Origin: Gammaproteobacteria bacterium
GTDB taxonomy: Bacteria; Pseudomonadota; Gammaproteobacteria; Chromatiales; Sedimenticolaceae
Direction of reading: 5' to 3'
Assembly (NCBI GenBank): GCA_020445245.1
Contig: JAGRHB010000104.1
Span: 1-7,038 of the forward strand
Length of the DNA stretch: 7,038 bases
The stretch's first letter is position 1. Each line of letters starts with the position of its first letter. Of this stretch, positions 1 through 5,459 are shown in pieces. A program made the translations under genes and the position numbers. The notes beneath the pieces are model-generated. The model saw nothing but the letters and a program-made list of their open reading frames with translations, was not told the origin of the DNA and did not search any database.

Positions 1-228
1 GGCTGGGACCACTATGCGAACCGTTGGGAGATCATCGCCCCGGACGGCCGGGTGATAGCCACCCGGGTGCTGGTACATCCGCACGTCGACGAACAGCCGT
101 TCACCCGCAGCCTGGCCGCGGTGCCGATTCCCGCTGAGTACACCTGGGTGCGGTTGCGTGGCCACGACCTGGTGCACGGTTACGGCGGACGTGAGGTGAC
201 GGTGAGCGTGCCGCACGGCGATCTATGA
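1..228 (+). CDS. Conserved hypothetical protein, 3' end only
   Basis: Frame 1 is open from the first base to a TGA at 226-228, giving the last 75 residues; the start lies outside the window. I do not recognise a named family with certainty. The fragment contains GWDHYANRWE near its left end, then HPHVDEQPFTRSL (residues 27-39) and HGYGGREVTVSVP (59-71). The many His, Trp and Tyr residues, the alternating hydrophobic pattern and the absence of any membrane segment suggest a compact beta-rich domain. The wording HPHVDEQPFTRSL looks like a conserved family signature rather than random coding, and the third-position GC matches the neighbours, so the gene is probably real. It ends 17 bases before the oppositely oriented HAD gene, so it belongs to a different transcription unit. 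No function is proposed. A signal peptide or other N-terminal domain could exist in the missing part. Confidence 0.75.
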   Translation, partial: GWDHYANRWEIIAPDGRVIATRVLVHPHVDEQPFTRSLAAVPIPAEYTWVRLRGHDLVHGYGGREVTVSVPHGDL

Positions 229-245
229 GGGCTGTGCCCGGCGGC

Positions 246-866
246 CTACAACAGGCCTGATTGTACAAGCGCCGCCTGTATGTCCTGCGTGCTTCGCACC
301 TGTACCGCCTGGTAGCCGGCGGCCTGCGCCCCTTCGATGTTCTGCGCCAGGTCGTCGAAGAACAGGATCGCCGATGGATCGACGCCGATGCGCGCTGCAA
401 CAGCATCGAATGCGCGTCGCTCGGGTTTGCGCAGACCGAGTTCCGAGGACACGAAGATCTCCTCGAAAAGCGCGACGACCTGGGGGAATCCGGCCGTCCA
501 GGTCTGCTGGTGAACCGCATTGGTGTTGGTGAAGCAGAAACACGGCAAGGTGTCACGCGCGAGTCGCACCAGGTTCAGGGTGTCGGCGATTTCACCGACG
601 AACACCGCGTTCCAGCCGTCTTCGATAGCCGATTGCGTGCAGTCCAGCGCGAGGAGCCGGCGCAGATGGGCAAAATATCCGGCGCCATCGAGTTCGCCGC
701 GTTCGTGCCGCTGGTATGCGGTGTCGACGGCAAAGCGCCTGCGGATTTCGTCGATCGGCAAGGTCGAATGTACTGCCCAGGCACGGAATACACGTTCGAA
801 GTCGATGTCGATGAGTACGCCACCGAGGTCGAACAACAGTGCCTGAACGGGGTTGCGTGGCACCAT
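246..866 (-). CDS. HAD-superfamily phosphatase, YihX-like
   Basis: This 206-residue protein is about the usual length for a subfamily IA HAD hydrolase. Such enzymes remove phosphate from small phosphorylated metabolites in the cytoplasm, using an aspartyl-phosphate intermediate. Motif I is FDLGGVLIDID, with nucleophile Asp13. Motif II is the FTNTN stretch (Thr113), motif III is LRKPE (Lys147), and motif IV is FFDDLAQNIEGA with Asp171-Asp172. The overall wording closely follows E. coli YihX, an alpha-D-glucose-1-phosphate phosphatase: FDLGNVIVDIDF, HERGE, SNTN, RKPE and FFDD all have counterparts. As in YihX, the residue two after the nucleophile is Gly instead of the usual Asp. The ATG at 866 lies 9 bases after the stop of the upstream SDR gene, so the two are probably cotranscribed; only a weak AGG lies upstream of it. 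The family call is firm. Glucose-1-phosphate as substrate is only a possibility, since HAD substrates vary widely. Confidence 0.9.
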   Translation of the reverse strand: MVPRNPVQALLFDLGGVLIDIDFERVFRAWAVHSTLPIDEIRRRFAVDTAYQRHERGELDGAGYFAHLRRLLALDCTQSAIEDGWNAVFVGEIADTLNLVRLARDTLPCFCFTNTNAVHQQTWTAGFPQVVALFEEIFVSSELGLRKPERRAFDAVAARIGVDPSAILFFDDLAQNIEGAQAAGYQAVQVRSTQDIQAALVQSGLL

Positions 867-875
867 GCGCGCTGC

Positions 876-1736
876 CTATGGCGTGACGCAGGCCGCCAGC
901 CCGCTTGCCAGGTCCGGGTAGCGCAATGTCACACCGAGTTCGTCGAGCATGCGGCTGTTGTCGAGCCGGCGCGACTCGGCGAGGTACGACAGCATTCCCG
1001 GCGACAGTGAGCGCCGGGCCTCTTCCGCGCCGATCAGCGGGGCGCGCGGCAGCTGATACAGATCCGCCACCCGATCGAAATAGTCTCGCATGTTGCCAGG
1101 ATGGCCGTCGCTGACATTGTAGACCGCATCGTCCCTGCCACGTGCCATTGCGGCCTCGCACACACTGACGAGGTCATCGATGTGGATACGATTGGTCCAG
1201 GGCGCCACTTCTGCGCCGATCATCGGTGTGTTGCTTCTCAGGCGTTCGAGTGGCAGCTTGCCGGGCCCGTAGATACCGGCGACACGCAGCACCACCAGGG
1301 TGCCGTTGCCGGCATCGTGCCAGTGGCGCAACTGTTGTTCGGCGTCGTACCGGCGGCGCGCCCGATCTACCTGCGGATTTGCCGGCCGTGATTCGTCGAC
1401 CCACTCGCCGGCACAGTCTCCGTATACCCCGGTCGTGCTGATGTAGACGATGCGATGCGGTTTGTCGGTCGGCAGTGCGGCGAGGAATCGTGTCATGCGT
1501 GGGTCCATCGTCCCCTGCGACGGTGGTGGGGCGAGGTAGTACACCTGTTCCTGATCCCATTCGCCGGTGAGCGTGGGGGCTGCGAGGTCGAGATCGACCG
1601 CAGCAGCATTCAGGCCGTTCTCCAGCAGGCTGGCGGCACTGTTTGTCCGCCTGACCAGGCAGTACACGGCGTATTTCTGTTGGCGTGCACGCGCGGCGAG
1701 CTTTCGTCCGACATCGCCGCATCCGACGATTAGCAT
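876..1736 (-). CDS. Atypical NAD(P)-binding SDR / epimerase-like protein, YeeZ type
   Basis: The 286-residue protein is a Rossmann-fold member of the short-chain dehydrogenase/NAD-dependent epimerase superfamily, of the atypical group that includes E. coli YeeZ. It opens directly with the dinucleotide-binding loop GCGDVG (residues 5-10). The strand ending STTGVYG (100-106) carries the usual Ser and Tyr, and is followed by LRVAGIYGPG (150-159) and RIHIDDLV (183-190), both typical of epimerase-like members. The position where a YxxxK catalytic lysine might be sought reads YDAEQ (130-134), so that lysine is absent, which is common in this atypical group. No substrate can be inferred, and a purely binding or structural role is possible. 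The ATG at 1736 is preceded by GTGGGGT with a 5-base spacer, a good ribosome binding site. The gene heads a two-gene unit with the HAD phosphatase and diverges from the reductase gene. Confidence 0.88.
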   Translation of the reverse strand: MLIVGCGDVGRKLAARARQQKYAVYCLVRRTNSAASLLENGLNAAAVDLDLAAPTLTGEWDQEQVYYLAPPPSQGTMDPRMTRFLAALPTDKPHRIVYISTTGVYGDCAGEWVDESRPANPQVDRARRRYDAEQQLRHWHDAGNGTLVVLRVAGIYGPGKLPLERLRSNTPMIGAEVAPWTNRIHIDDLVSVCEAAMARGRDDAVYNVSDGHPGNMRDYFDRVADLYQLPRAPLIGAEEARRSLSPGMLSYLAESRRLDNSRMLDELGVTLRYPDLASGLAACVTP

Positions 1737-1760
1737 GTGTACCCCACGGTTTTAATCACC

Positions 1761-1784
1761 TTTGAAATCAACGAGAATTGCAAA
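1761..1784. promoter_or_regulatory. Imperfect inverted repeat, possible operator
   Basis: TTTGAAAT (1761-1768) and ATTGCAAA (1777-1784) are reverse complements except for one position, and are separated by the 8 bases CAACGAGA. The half-site centres are 16 bases apart, about one and a half helical turns. It sits in the middle of the divergent spacer and overlaps the only -35-like hexamer for the reductase gene. It does not match the FNR/ANR consensus (TTGAT-N4-ATCAA) or the CRP consensus. It may be an operator for an unknown dimeric regulator, or chance in an AT-rich stretch. Confidence 0.3.
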
Positions 1785-1803
1785 GTTTCGCATCCCAAGT
1801 TGC

Positions 1804-1807
1804 AGGA
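1804..1807 (+). promoter_or_regulatory. Ribosome binding site deciding the reductase start
   Basis: AGGA lies 4 bases before the ATG at 1812. The open frame extends upstream to a GTG at 1737, but the additional 25 residues resemble no ferredoxin-type N-terminus and the GTG has no Shine-Dalgarno sequence. The ATG at 1812 begins MSFTVTI, which matches the usual first beta strand of plant-type 2Fe-2S domains. Confidence 0.7.
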
Positions 1808-1811
1808 AACC

Positions 1812-2831
1812 ATGAGTTTTACGGTCACGATCGACGGCAGTGGGCACCAGTTCGACATCGAGGAGAACGAAACCGTTCTCGACGCCGCGCTTCGCCAGAA
1901 TGTCGGGCTGCCCTATGGTTGCCGCAACGGGCGTTGTGGTGCCTGTGCTGCCGGTCTGCTGTCCGGAGAGGTGAGCTATCACGGCGCACCACCGGCGCTC
2001 CAAGAGGTCGGTGCAGGCAAATGCCTGCCGTGCCAGGGATTCGCGGCCAGCGACCTGGTGATCTCTGTGCGCGAGGTAGAGACGCCTGAAGAGATCGAGG
2101 TCAAGCTGCTGCCGGTACGGGTGCACGCAGTCGATCACCTGACCCACGACGTGGTGCGCCTGAAGCTGAAGCTTCCGGAAAACCAGCGTCTGCAGTATCG
2201 GGCCGGGCAGTACCTGGATTTCCTCCTTGCCGACGGCCGGCGGCGTGCCTTCTCGATCGCCAATGCACCTTTCGATGACGAGTTCATCGAGTTGCACATC
2301 CGTCACGTCGACGGCGGCAAATTCACCGACTGGGTGTTCAACCAGATGAAGGAGCGCAGCATCCTGCGCATACAGGCGCCGCTTGGTACCTTCGTGCTCG
2401 AGGAAGATTCGGAACGCCCGATGATCTTCATGGGCGGCGGCACCGGGTTCGCCCCGCTGAAGGGGCAGATTGAACAGGCCTTCCGCGCGCAGATGACCCA
2501 GCCGATCCACCTCTACTGGGGGGTGCGCGCACAGCGTGACCTCTATCTGCCGGAACTACCAGAGCAGTGGGCGCGTGAGCACGCCAATTTCACCTTTGTG
2601 CCTGTGCTGTCCGAGCCTGACGCCGACTGGCATGGCCGCAGCGGCTTCGTGCACGAGGCGGTGCTTGCGGACTTTCCCGACCTGTCCGGTTTCGAACTTT
2701 ACATGGCGGGGCCGCCACCGATGGTCAAGGCCGGACGCGAGGCCTGCCTGGCGGCCGGCATGCCGGAGGCGCATATGCACTTCGATTCTTTCGATTACGC
2801 AGACGATTCCGGCGCCAACGCGGGCGCCTGA
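1812..2831 (+). CDS. 2Fe-2S / FAD / NAD(P)H reductase (ferredoxin-NADP reductase-like, often named CDP-6-deoxy-delta-3,4-glucoseen reductase)
   Basis: The 339-residue product is a single-chain electron-transfer flavoprotein that should take hydride from NAD(P)H onto FAD and pass single electrons to a 2Fe-2S centre. The N-terminal ferredoxin domain (about 1-90) has the plant-type cluster ligands Cys37, Cys42 and Cys45, with Cys74 (in CLPCQ) as the likely fourth; Cys71 is nearby. The FAD-binding barrel (about 95-195) carries RAFSIAN (145-151). The nucleotide-binding domain carries GGGTGFAPLKG (208-218) and the C-terminal YMAGPPPMV (297-305). Length and domain order match the group often annotated as AscD-like deoxysugar reductase, and also phenol/toluene monooxygenase reductases. 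No deoxysugar or oxygenase genes lie in the window, so general flavin, iron or oxygenase reduction is equally possible. It is transcribed alone here, away from the SDR gene, and converges on hemY with an 18-base gap. The domain architecture is certain; the substrate is not. Confidence 0.92.
   Translation: MSFTVTIDGSGHQFDIEENETVLDAALRQNVGLPYGCRNGRCGACAAGLLSGEVSYHGAPPALQEVGAGKCLPCQGFAASDLVISVREVETPEEIEVKLLPVRVHAVDHLTHDVVRLKLKLPENQRLQYRAGQYLDFLLADGRRRAFSIANAPFDDEFIELHIRHVDGGKFTDWVFNQMKERSILRIQAPLGTFVLEEDSERPMIFMGGGTGFAPLKGQIEQAFRAQMTQPIHLYWGVRAQRDLYLPELPEQWAREHANFTFVPVLSEPDADWHGRSGFVHEAVLADFPDLSGFELYMAGPPPMVKAGREACLAAGMPEAHMHFDSFDYADDSGANAGA
2811..2828. repeat. Inverted repeat (hairpin) at the 3' end of the reductase gene
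   Basis: GGCGCC (2811-2816) and GGCGCC (2823-2828) form a perfect 6-base-pair stem with a 6-base loop, ending directly before the reductase TGA. No T run follows on the plus strand, so it is not a canonical intrinsic terminator. Confidence 0.4.
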
Positions 2832-2849
2832 ATCCGCCGACGCGGGCAC

Positions 2850-4157
2850 TCAGCCGGAGCTAGGCTCCGGGTGCGCCGGTGTGGCCCCATGCGGGGCCGG
2901 GGCCGCCGGCTGTTCGTCGAGCATCGGCCGGTTCACCTTGGCCCGGCCGATATCATGGGGCAGCGGTACCGGGTTTGGTCCACCCGTTCCTGACAGGCCA
3001 CGGCGGTAGATCTCGATAGCCTTGTCCGGTTCGTGCATGCGTTCGAGCAGTTGGCCGAGTTCGCGATAGGCCTGGGGTGAGCCGTTGCGCCCGATGCAGG
3101 CCTCCAGGTAGCCGCGTGCCTTGCCCCACAGCTGGGCGCGCAGGCTCAGCCGCCCCAGTGTCAGCAGCAGTGTCGGATCATCGGGGTGTTCGCTGAGCAG
3201 CTTTTCCATGTGTGACAGCTGCTTGCCGGGCTCTCCCGTTTCCAGCAGGCCGTAGGTTTCGATCAGACCGGGGTCCCAGCGCTTGCGCAGCGCCTCGCGG
3301 AGCAGCTGTTCGGCCCTGGCATCTTCTCCGGATTCCTGCAGGTAGCCGGTGTAGTCGCCGAGGACCTGCGGATCTTCGCGCAGGCCGCGCGGCACATCCG
3401 CCCAGGCCATGCTGAGGCGGCGCTCGTCGTTGGCCAGGAAGGCGTGCTCGAGCAGTGCGCGGTGGGTGCGGACTTCCAGGCGCTGCAGATCGGTTTCGTC
3501 TTCGACCTTGCGGCGGCGCAGCTCGGGCAACAGCTCGCGCAGGTGTTCCCAGTCACCGAGCTGCTCATAGAGGCGGCGCAGCAGGCGCAGCACGTAGGTG
3601 TGCCGGGGCGCCACACTGCGCAGATGCTTCAGGGTCGCCAATGCCTGTTCCAGCTGGTGATCCGCCAGTTGCAGCTCAGCCTGCGTCAGGCTGACGGCCA
3701 CGTCGGCCGAAGGCATGCATTCGTGTGCAAGGCGGATATACAGGTCGCGCCTGTCGTGCGCGCTTTGCAGCTGTGCGGCGCGTGCCGCGGCGAGGTAGTT
3801 CAACAGCGGGGTCTCGGACCGGTCGGCGAAGCGCACCAAGCGTTTCTCCGCACTGCGCCAGTTGCCTTCCGACATCTCCAGCAGCCCCCGCGTCATCGCC
3901 TGCTGGGCCATGCGGGAACCGCGGCGCTGCTTCCATACCCGCACATCGTGCGGCAGGTGCAGGGTACGCACGACCAGCCGGATGCCGAAATAAAGAGCCA
4001 CGAACAGCGCGGCGAGCAGCAACAGCAGCAGCGCCAGACTCATTTCCACGGTGTAGTTGCCGAACGACAGCAGCACGTAGCCGGTATCCCGGCTCAGCAC
4101 CACGCCAATCCCCGCGCCAGCGAGGATGAACAGCCAGATCTTGAGCAGCGATCTCAT
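2850..4157 (-). CDS. hemY: HemY, membrane-anchored TPR protein of the haem operon
   Basis: This 435-residue protein is the proteobacterial HemY, which is unrelated to the Bacillus oxidase of the same name. It is an inner-membrane protein thought to scaffold or assist late tetrapyrrole synthesis; its exact role is unsettled. Two hydrophobic segments (about 5-21 and 38-62) form the N-terminal hairpin. The conserved HemY block RGLLEMSEGNW (90-100) leads into ETPLLNYLAAARAAQ (115-129). Helical TPR-like repeats run to about 390, for example 160-215 and 325-387, and include LGQLLERMHEPDKAIEIYRRGL. The tail after 390 is a low-complexity Pro/Ala/Gly/His stretch that makes the protein somewhat longer than the E. 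coli one (about 400 residues). The ATG at 4157 overlaps the hemX stop in ATGA, which implies translational coupling; only a weak GAG lies upstream. It is the last gene of the operon and converges on the reductase gene. Confidence 0.93.
   Translation of the reverse strand: MRSLLKIWLFILAGAGIGVVLSRDTGYVLLSFGNYTVEMSLALLLLLLAALFVALYFGIRLVVRTLHLPHDVRVWKQRRGSRMAQQAMTRGLLEMSEGNWRSAEKRLVRFADRSETPLLNYLAAARAAQLQSAHDRRDLYIRLAHECMPSADVAVSLTQAELQLADHQLEQALATLKHLRSVAPRHTYVLRLLRRLYEQLGDWEHLRELLPELRRRKVEDETDLQRLEVRTHRALLEHAFLANDERRLSMAWADVPRGLREDPQVLGDYTGYLQESGEDARAEQLLREALRKRWDPGLIETYGLLETGEPGKQLSHMEKLLSEHPDDPTLLLTLGRLSLRAQLWGKARGYLEACIGRNGSPQAYRELGQLLERMHEPDKAIEIYRRGLSGTGGPNPVPLPHDIGRAKVNRPMLDEQPAAPAPHGATPAHPEPSSG
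2854..2870. repeat. Inverted repeat (hairpin) at the 3' end of hemY
   Basis: CCGGAGC (2854-2860) and GCTCCGG (2864-2870) form a perfect 7-base-pair stem with a 3-base loop. It lies within the final codons of hemY, one base from the stop codon. No T run follows on either strand. It might stabilise the operon's 3' end or slow polymerase, but it is not a canonical terminator. Confidence 0.4.
2883..2898. repeat. Inverted repeat (hairpin) inside the hemY tail
   Basis: GGCCCC (2883-2888) and GGGGCC (2893-2898) form a perfect 6-base-pair stem with the 4-base loop ATGC. It is part of the codons for the Pro/Ala/Gly-rich C-terminal tail of HemY, so base composition alone makes such stems likely. Confidence 0.3.
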
Positions 4158-5380
4158 CTGGACTCGAGCCCGGTGGGTGCGATGTCGTCCATCAGATCCT
4201 GGCGGACCTTGAGGGCGCGCAGTGACTGGCTGATGTCCGGCAGTGCGGGATGGATGTCGAGTGACAGCATCCCCTCTATCGCACTGCGCAAGCTGACCGT
4301 GGTGTGATCGCCTGTCTCGAAGTACCGGCCCAGCCAGTCCATCGCCTCCTGCAGGTTGTCATGGAACAGCGCCTGATCACCGCGTGCCAGCCCAAGGCGC
4401 GCCGCCTCAAGGTGCAGCTTCAGGTTTTCATACAGGAAGAACTGATGTTCCGGGGCCAGCATGGCCTGCACCGGTTTGTCGCGTTCGCGGATACGCACCG
4501 TGTCCTTGAGCCCGGCCCACAGGTCGTCTAGCAGGGTGTCCCAGCTGCGCTCGCCGGGTGTTGCCGCGGCACGTTCCGGCAGGGTGCGTTCGGGCCCGAT
4601 GGTGGCACGCGCGATCTTCAGCCGCGGGATCTCGTCGATCAGCGCCGCCAGTTGCGCCGCCAGGCCGGCGCTGTCCGGGGCCTGGAAACCGCCTAGGCGG
4701 GCGATGTCGCGAGTGATCTGCTCGCGTACCCCGGCCCAGCCCGGGTCCTGGGTGTCGCGCAGGCGCTGGTCGGCCAGCTCCAGGGCGACTCGTGCGGTAT
4801 CGGTGTCACGCGCCAGGATCAGCCGATGGTTGGCGATCCGCAGCAGATACTCGGTCTCGGCGATCATCCACTGCGTCCCCGAGCGCCCCACGCGTCGGTG
4901 CACGTCGGCGACTGCAGCGCGCAGTTCGGCCTCGCGCTCCTGCAGGCGCAGATTCTCATCGGCCAGTTTCTGCTCCTGCTGTTCGAACGCGGCACGGGCC
5001 TGATCGACGGCAGAGCGCTGCTGGGTCAGGACGTTACGCTGGTCACCGAGTGCATTCTCCTGCGCACGCAGTGCTGCGGTGGCCTGGGTGAGAGACTGTT
5101 GGAGCTGTTCCTGCTGGCTGCGTGCCGCCTGCACACGTGCATCCATGGCGGCCATTTCATTCGCCAGGTCCGACCAGTAACGAAATCCGAACACCGAGGC
5201 GGCACCGACACTGAGCAGCGCAACGAGTGAGACCACCAGCGCCAGCACGCCGCCCTTGCCGGCAGAAGCGACGGTGTCGCCGCCGGCCTGTTGCGTTTCT
5301 GCCGAATCGTCTGCCGCGTCGTTCACGGGGTCCGGCGTCACGTCGATCACGACGCCCGGTTTGGGATCTTGCTCGTTCAT
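4154..5380 (-). CDS. hemX: HemX, membrane-anchored coiled-coil protein of the haem operon
   Basis: The 408-residue product matches proteobacterial HemX. An acidic cytoplasmic N-terminus (1-40, many Asp/Glu/Pro) is followed by one membrane segment (about 45-67). A long Gln/Glu/Ala-rich coiled coil (about 72-160) leads into the conserved core, with WMIAETEYLLRIANHRL (171-187) and RDTDTARVALELADQRL (191-207). A second conserved block runs from about 297 (RIRERDKPVQAMLAPEHQ) to about 355. The family is often labelled uroporphyrinogen-III C-methyltransferase, but I see no SAM-binding or methyltransferase motif, so a scaffold role with HemY is more plausible. The ATG at 5380 has no Shine-Dalgarno sequence; the preceding bases are GTGCACCACCCAGT. 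A short upstream reading frame ends in ATGA overlap with it. The 3' end overlaps hemY by 4 bases. Identity is firm, molecular role is not. Confidence 0.92.
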   Translation of the reverse strand: MNEQDPKPGVVIDVTPDPVNDAADDSAETQQAGGDTVASAGKGGVLALVVSLVALLSVGAASVFGFRYWSDLANEMAAMDARVQAARSQQEQLQQSLTQATAALRAQENALGDQRNVLTQQRSAVDQARAAFEQQEQKLADENLRLQEREAELRAAVADVHRRVGRSGTQWMIAETEYLLRIANHRLILARDTDTARVALELADQRLRDTQDPGWAGVREQITRDIARLGGFQAPDSAGLAAQLAALIDEIPRLKIARATIGPERTLPERAAATPGERSWDTLLDDLWAGLKDTVRIRERDKPVQAMLAPEHQFFLYENLKLHLEAARLGLARGDQALFHDNLQEAMDWLGRYFETGDHTTVSLRSAIEGMLSLDIHPALPDISQSLRALKVRQDLMDDIAPTGLESR

Positions 5381-5421
5381 ACTGGGTGGTGCACCGGGTC
5401 GCTGTTGTACGGCGTCGTCAT
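5377..5421 (-). CDS. Possible 14-codon upstream ORF coupled to hemX
   Basis: Within the 79-base hemD-hemX gap (5381-5459), an ATG at 5421 opens the frame MTTPYNSDPVHHPV. Its TGA (5379-5377) overlaps the hemX ATG as ATGA. AGGA (5427-5424) precedes this ATG by only 2 bases, which is closer than optimal. Because hemX lacks its own Shine-Dalgarno sequence, ribosomes finishing this short frame could reinitiate at hemX. The composition is unremarkable and no stalling motif is obvious, so the frame may equally be chance. Apart from this ORF I see no clear promoter or terminator in the gap. Confidence 0.3.
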   Translation of the reverse strand: MTTPYNSDPVHHPV

Positions 5422-5459
5422 TGTCCTGCGGATAGTAGCAAGACTAGCAAAGCGACCGC

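Larger units (their letters stand above)
1737..1811. promoter_or_regulatory. Divergent intergenic spacer, presumed promoter region for both flanking genes
   Basis: These 75 bases separate two divergent genes and are clearly richer in A and T than the flanking coding DNA, so both promoters probably lie here or just inside the genes. On the plus strand TTGAAA (1762-1767) resembles a -35 hexamer, but the sequence 17 bases downstream is a poor -10. TTTAAT (1750-1755) is -10-like without a convincing -35. On the minus strand TTGCAA followed by GATTAA is equally weak. I therefore do not call exact hexamers. The spacer also contains an imperfect dyad, listed separately, and both ribosome binding sites. 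Confidence 0.5.

Noticed and set aside
229..260. GGCCT-N5-AGGCC (243-257) as a terminator between the first two convergent genes
   Set aside because: The stem is only 5 base pairs and no T run follows on either strand.
261..1010. 249-codon plus-strand open frame across the HAD and SDR genes
   Set aside because: It is antisense to motif-rich genes, has no recognisable domain and crosses a gene boundary.
1737..1811. GTG at 1737 as the start of the reductase
   Set aside because: The additional 25 residues are not ferredoxin-like and the GTG has no Shine-Dalgarno sequence, whereas the ATG at 1812 has AGGA and begins the expected first strand.
1752..2510. 252-codon minus-strand open frame opposite the reductase
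   Set aside because: The plus strand holds all cofactor motifs of a 2Fe-2S flavoreductase; the antisense frame has none.
3444..4307. 287-codon plus-strand open frame opposite hemY and hemX, rich in Gln
   Set aside because: The Gln runs are antisense to the Leu-rich membrane segment of HemY (CTG codons read as CAG). It is a shadow frame.
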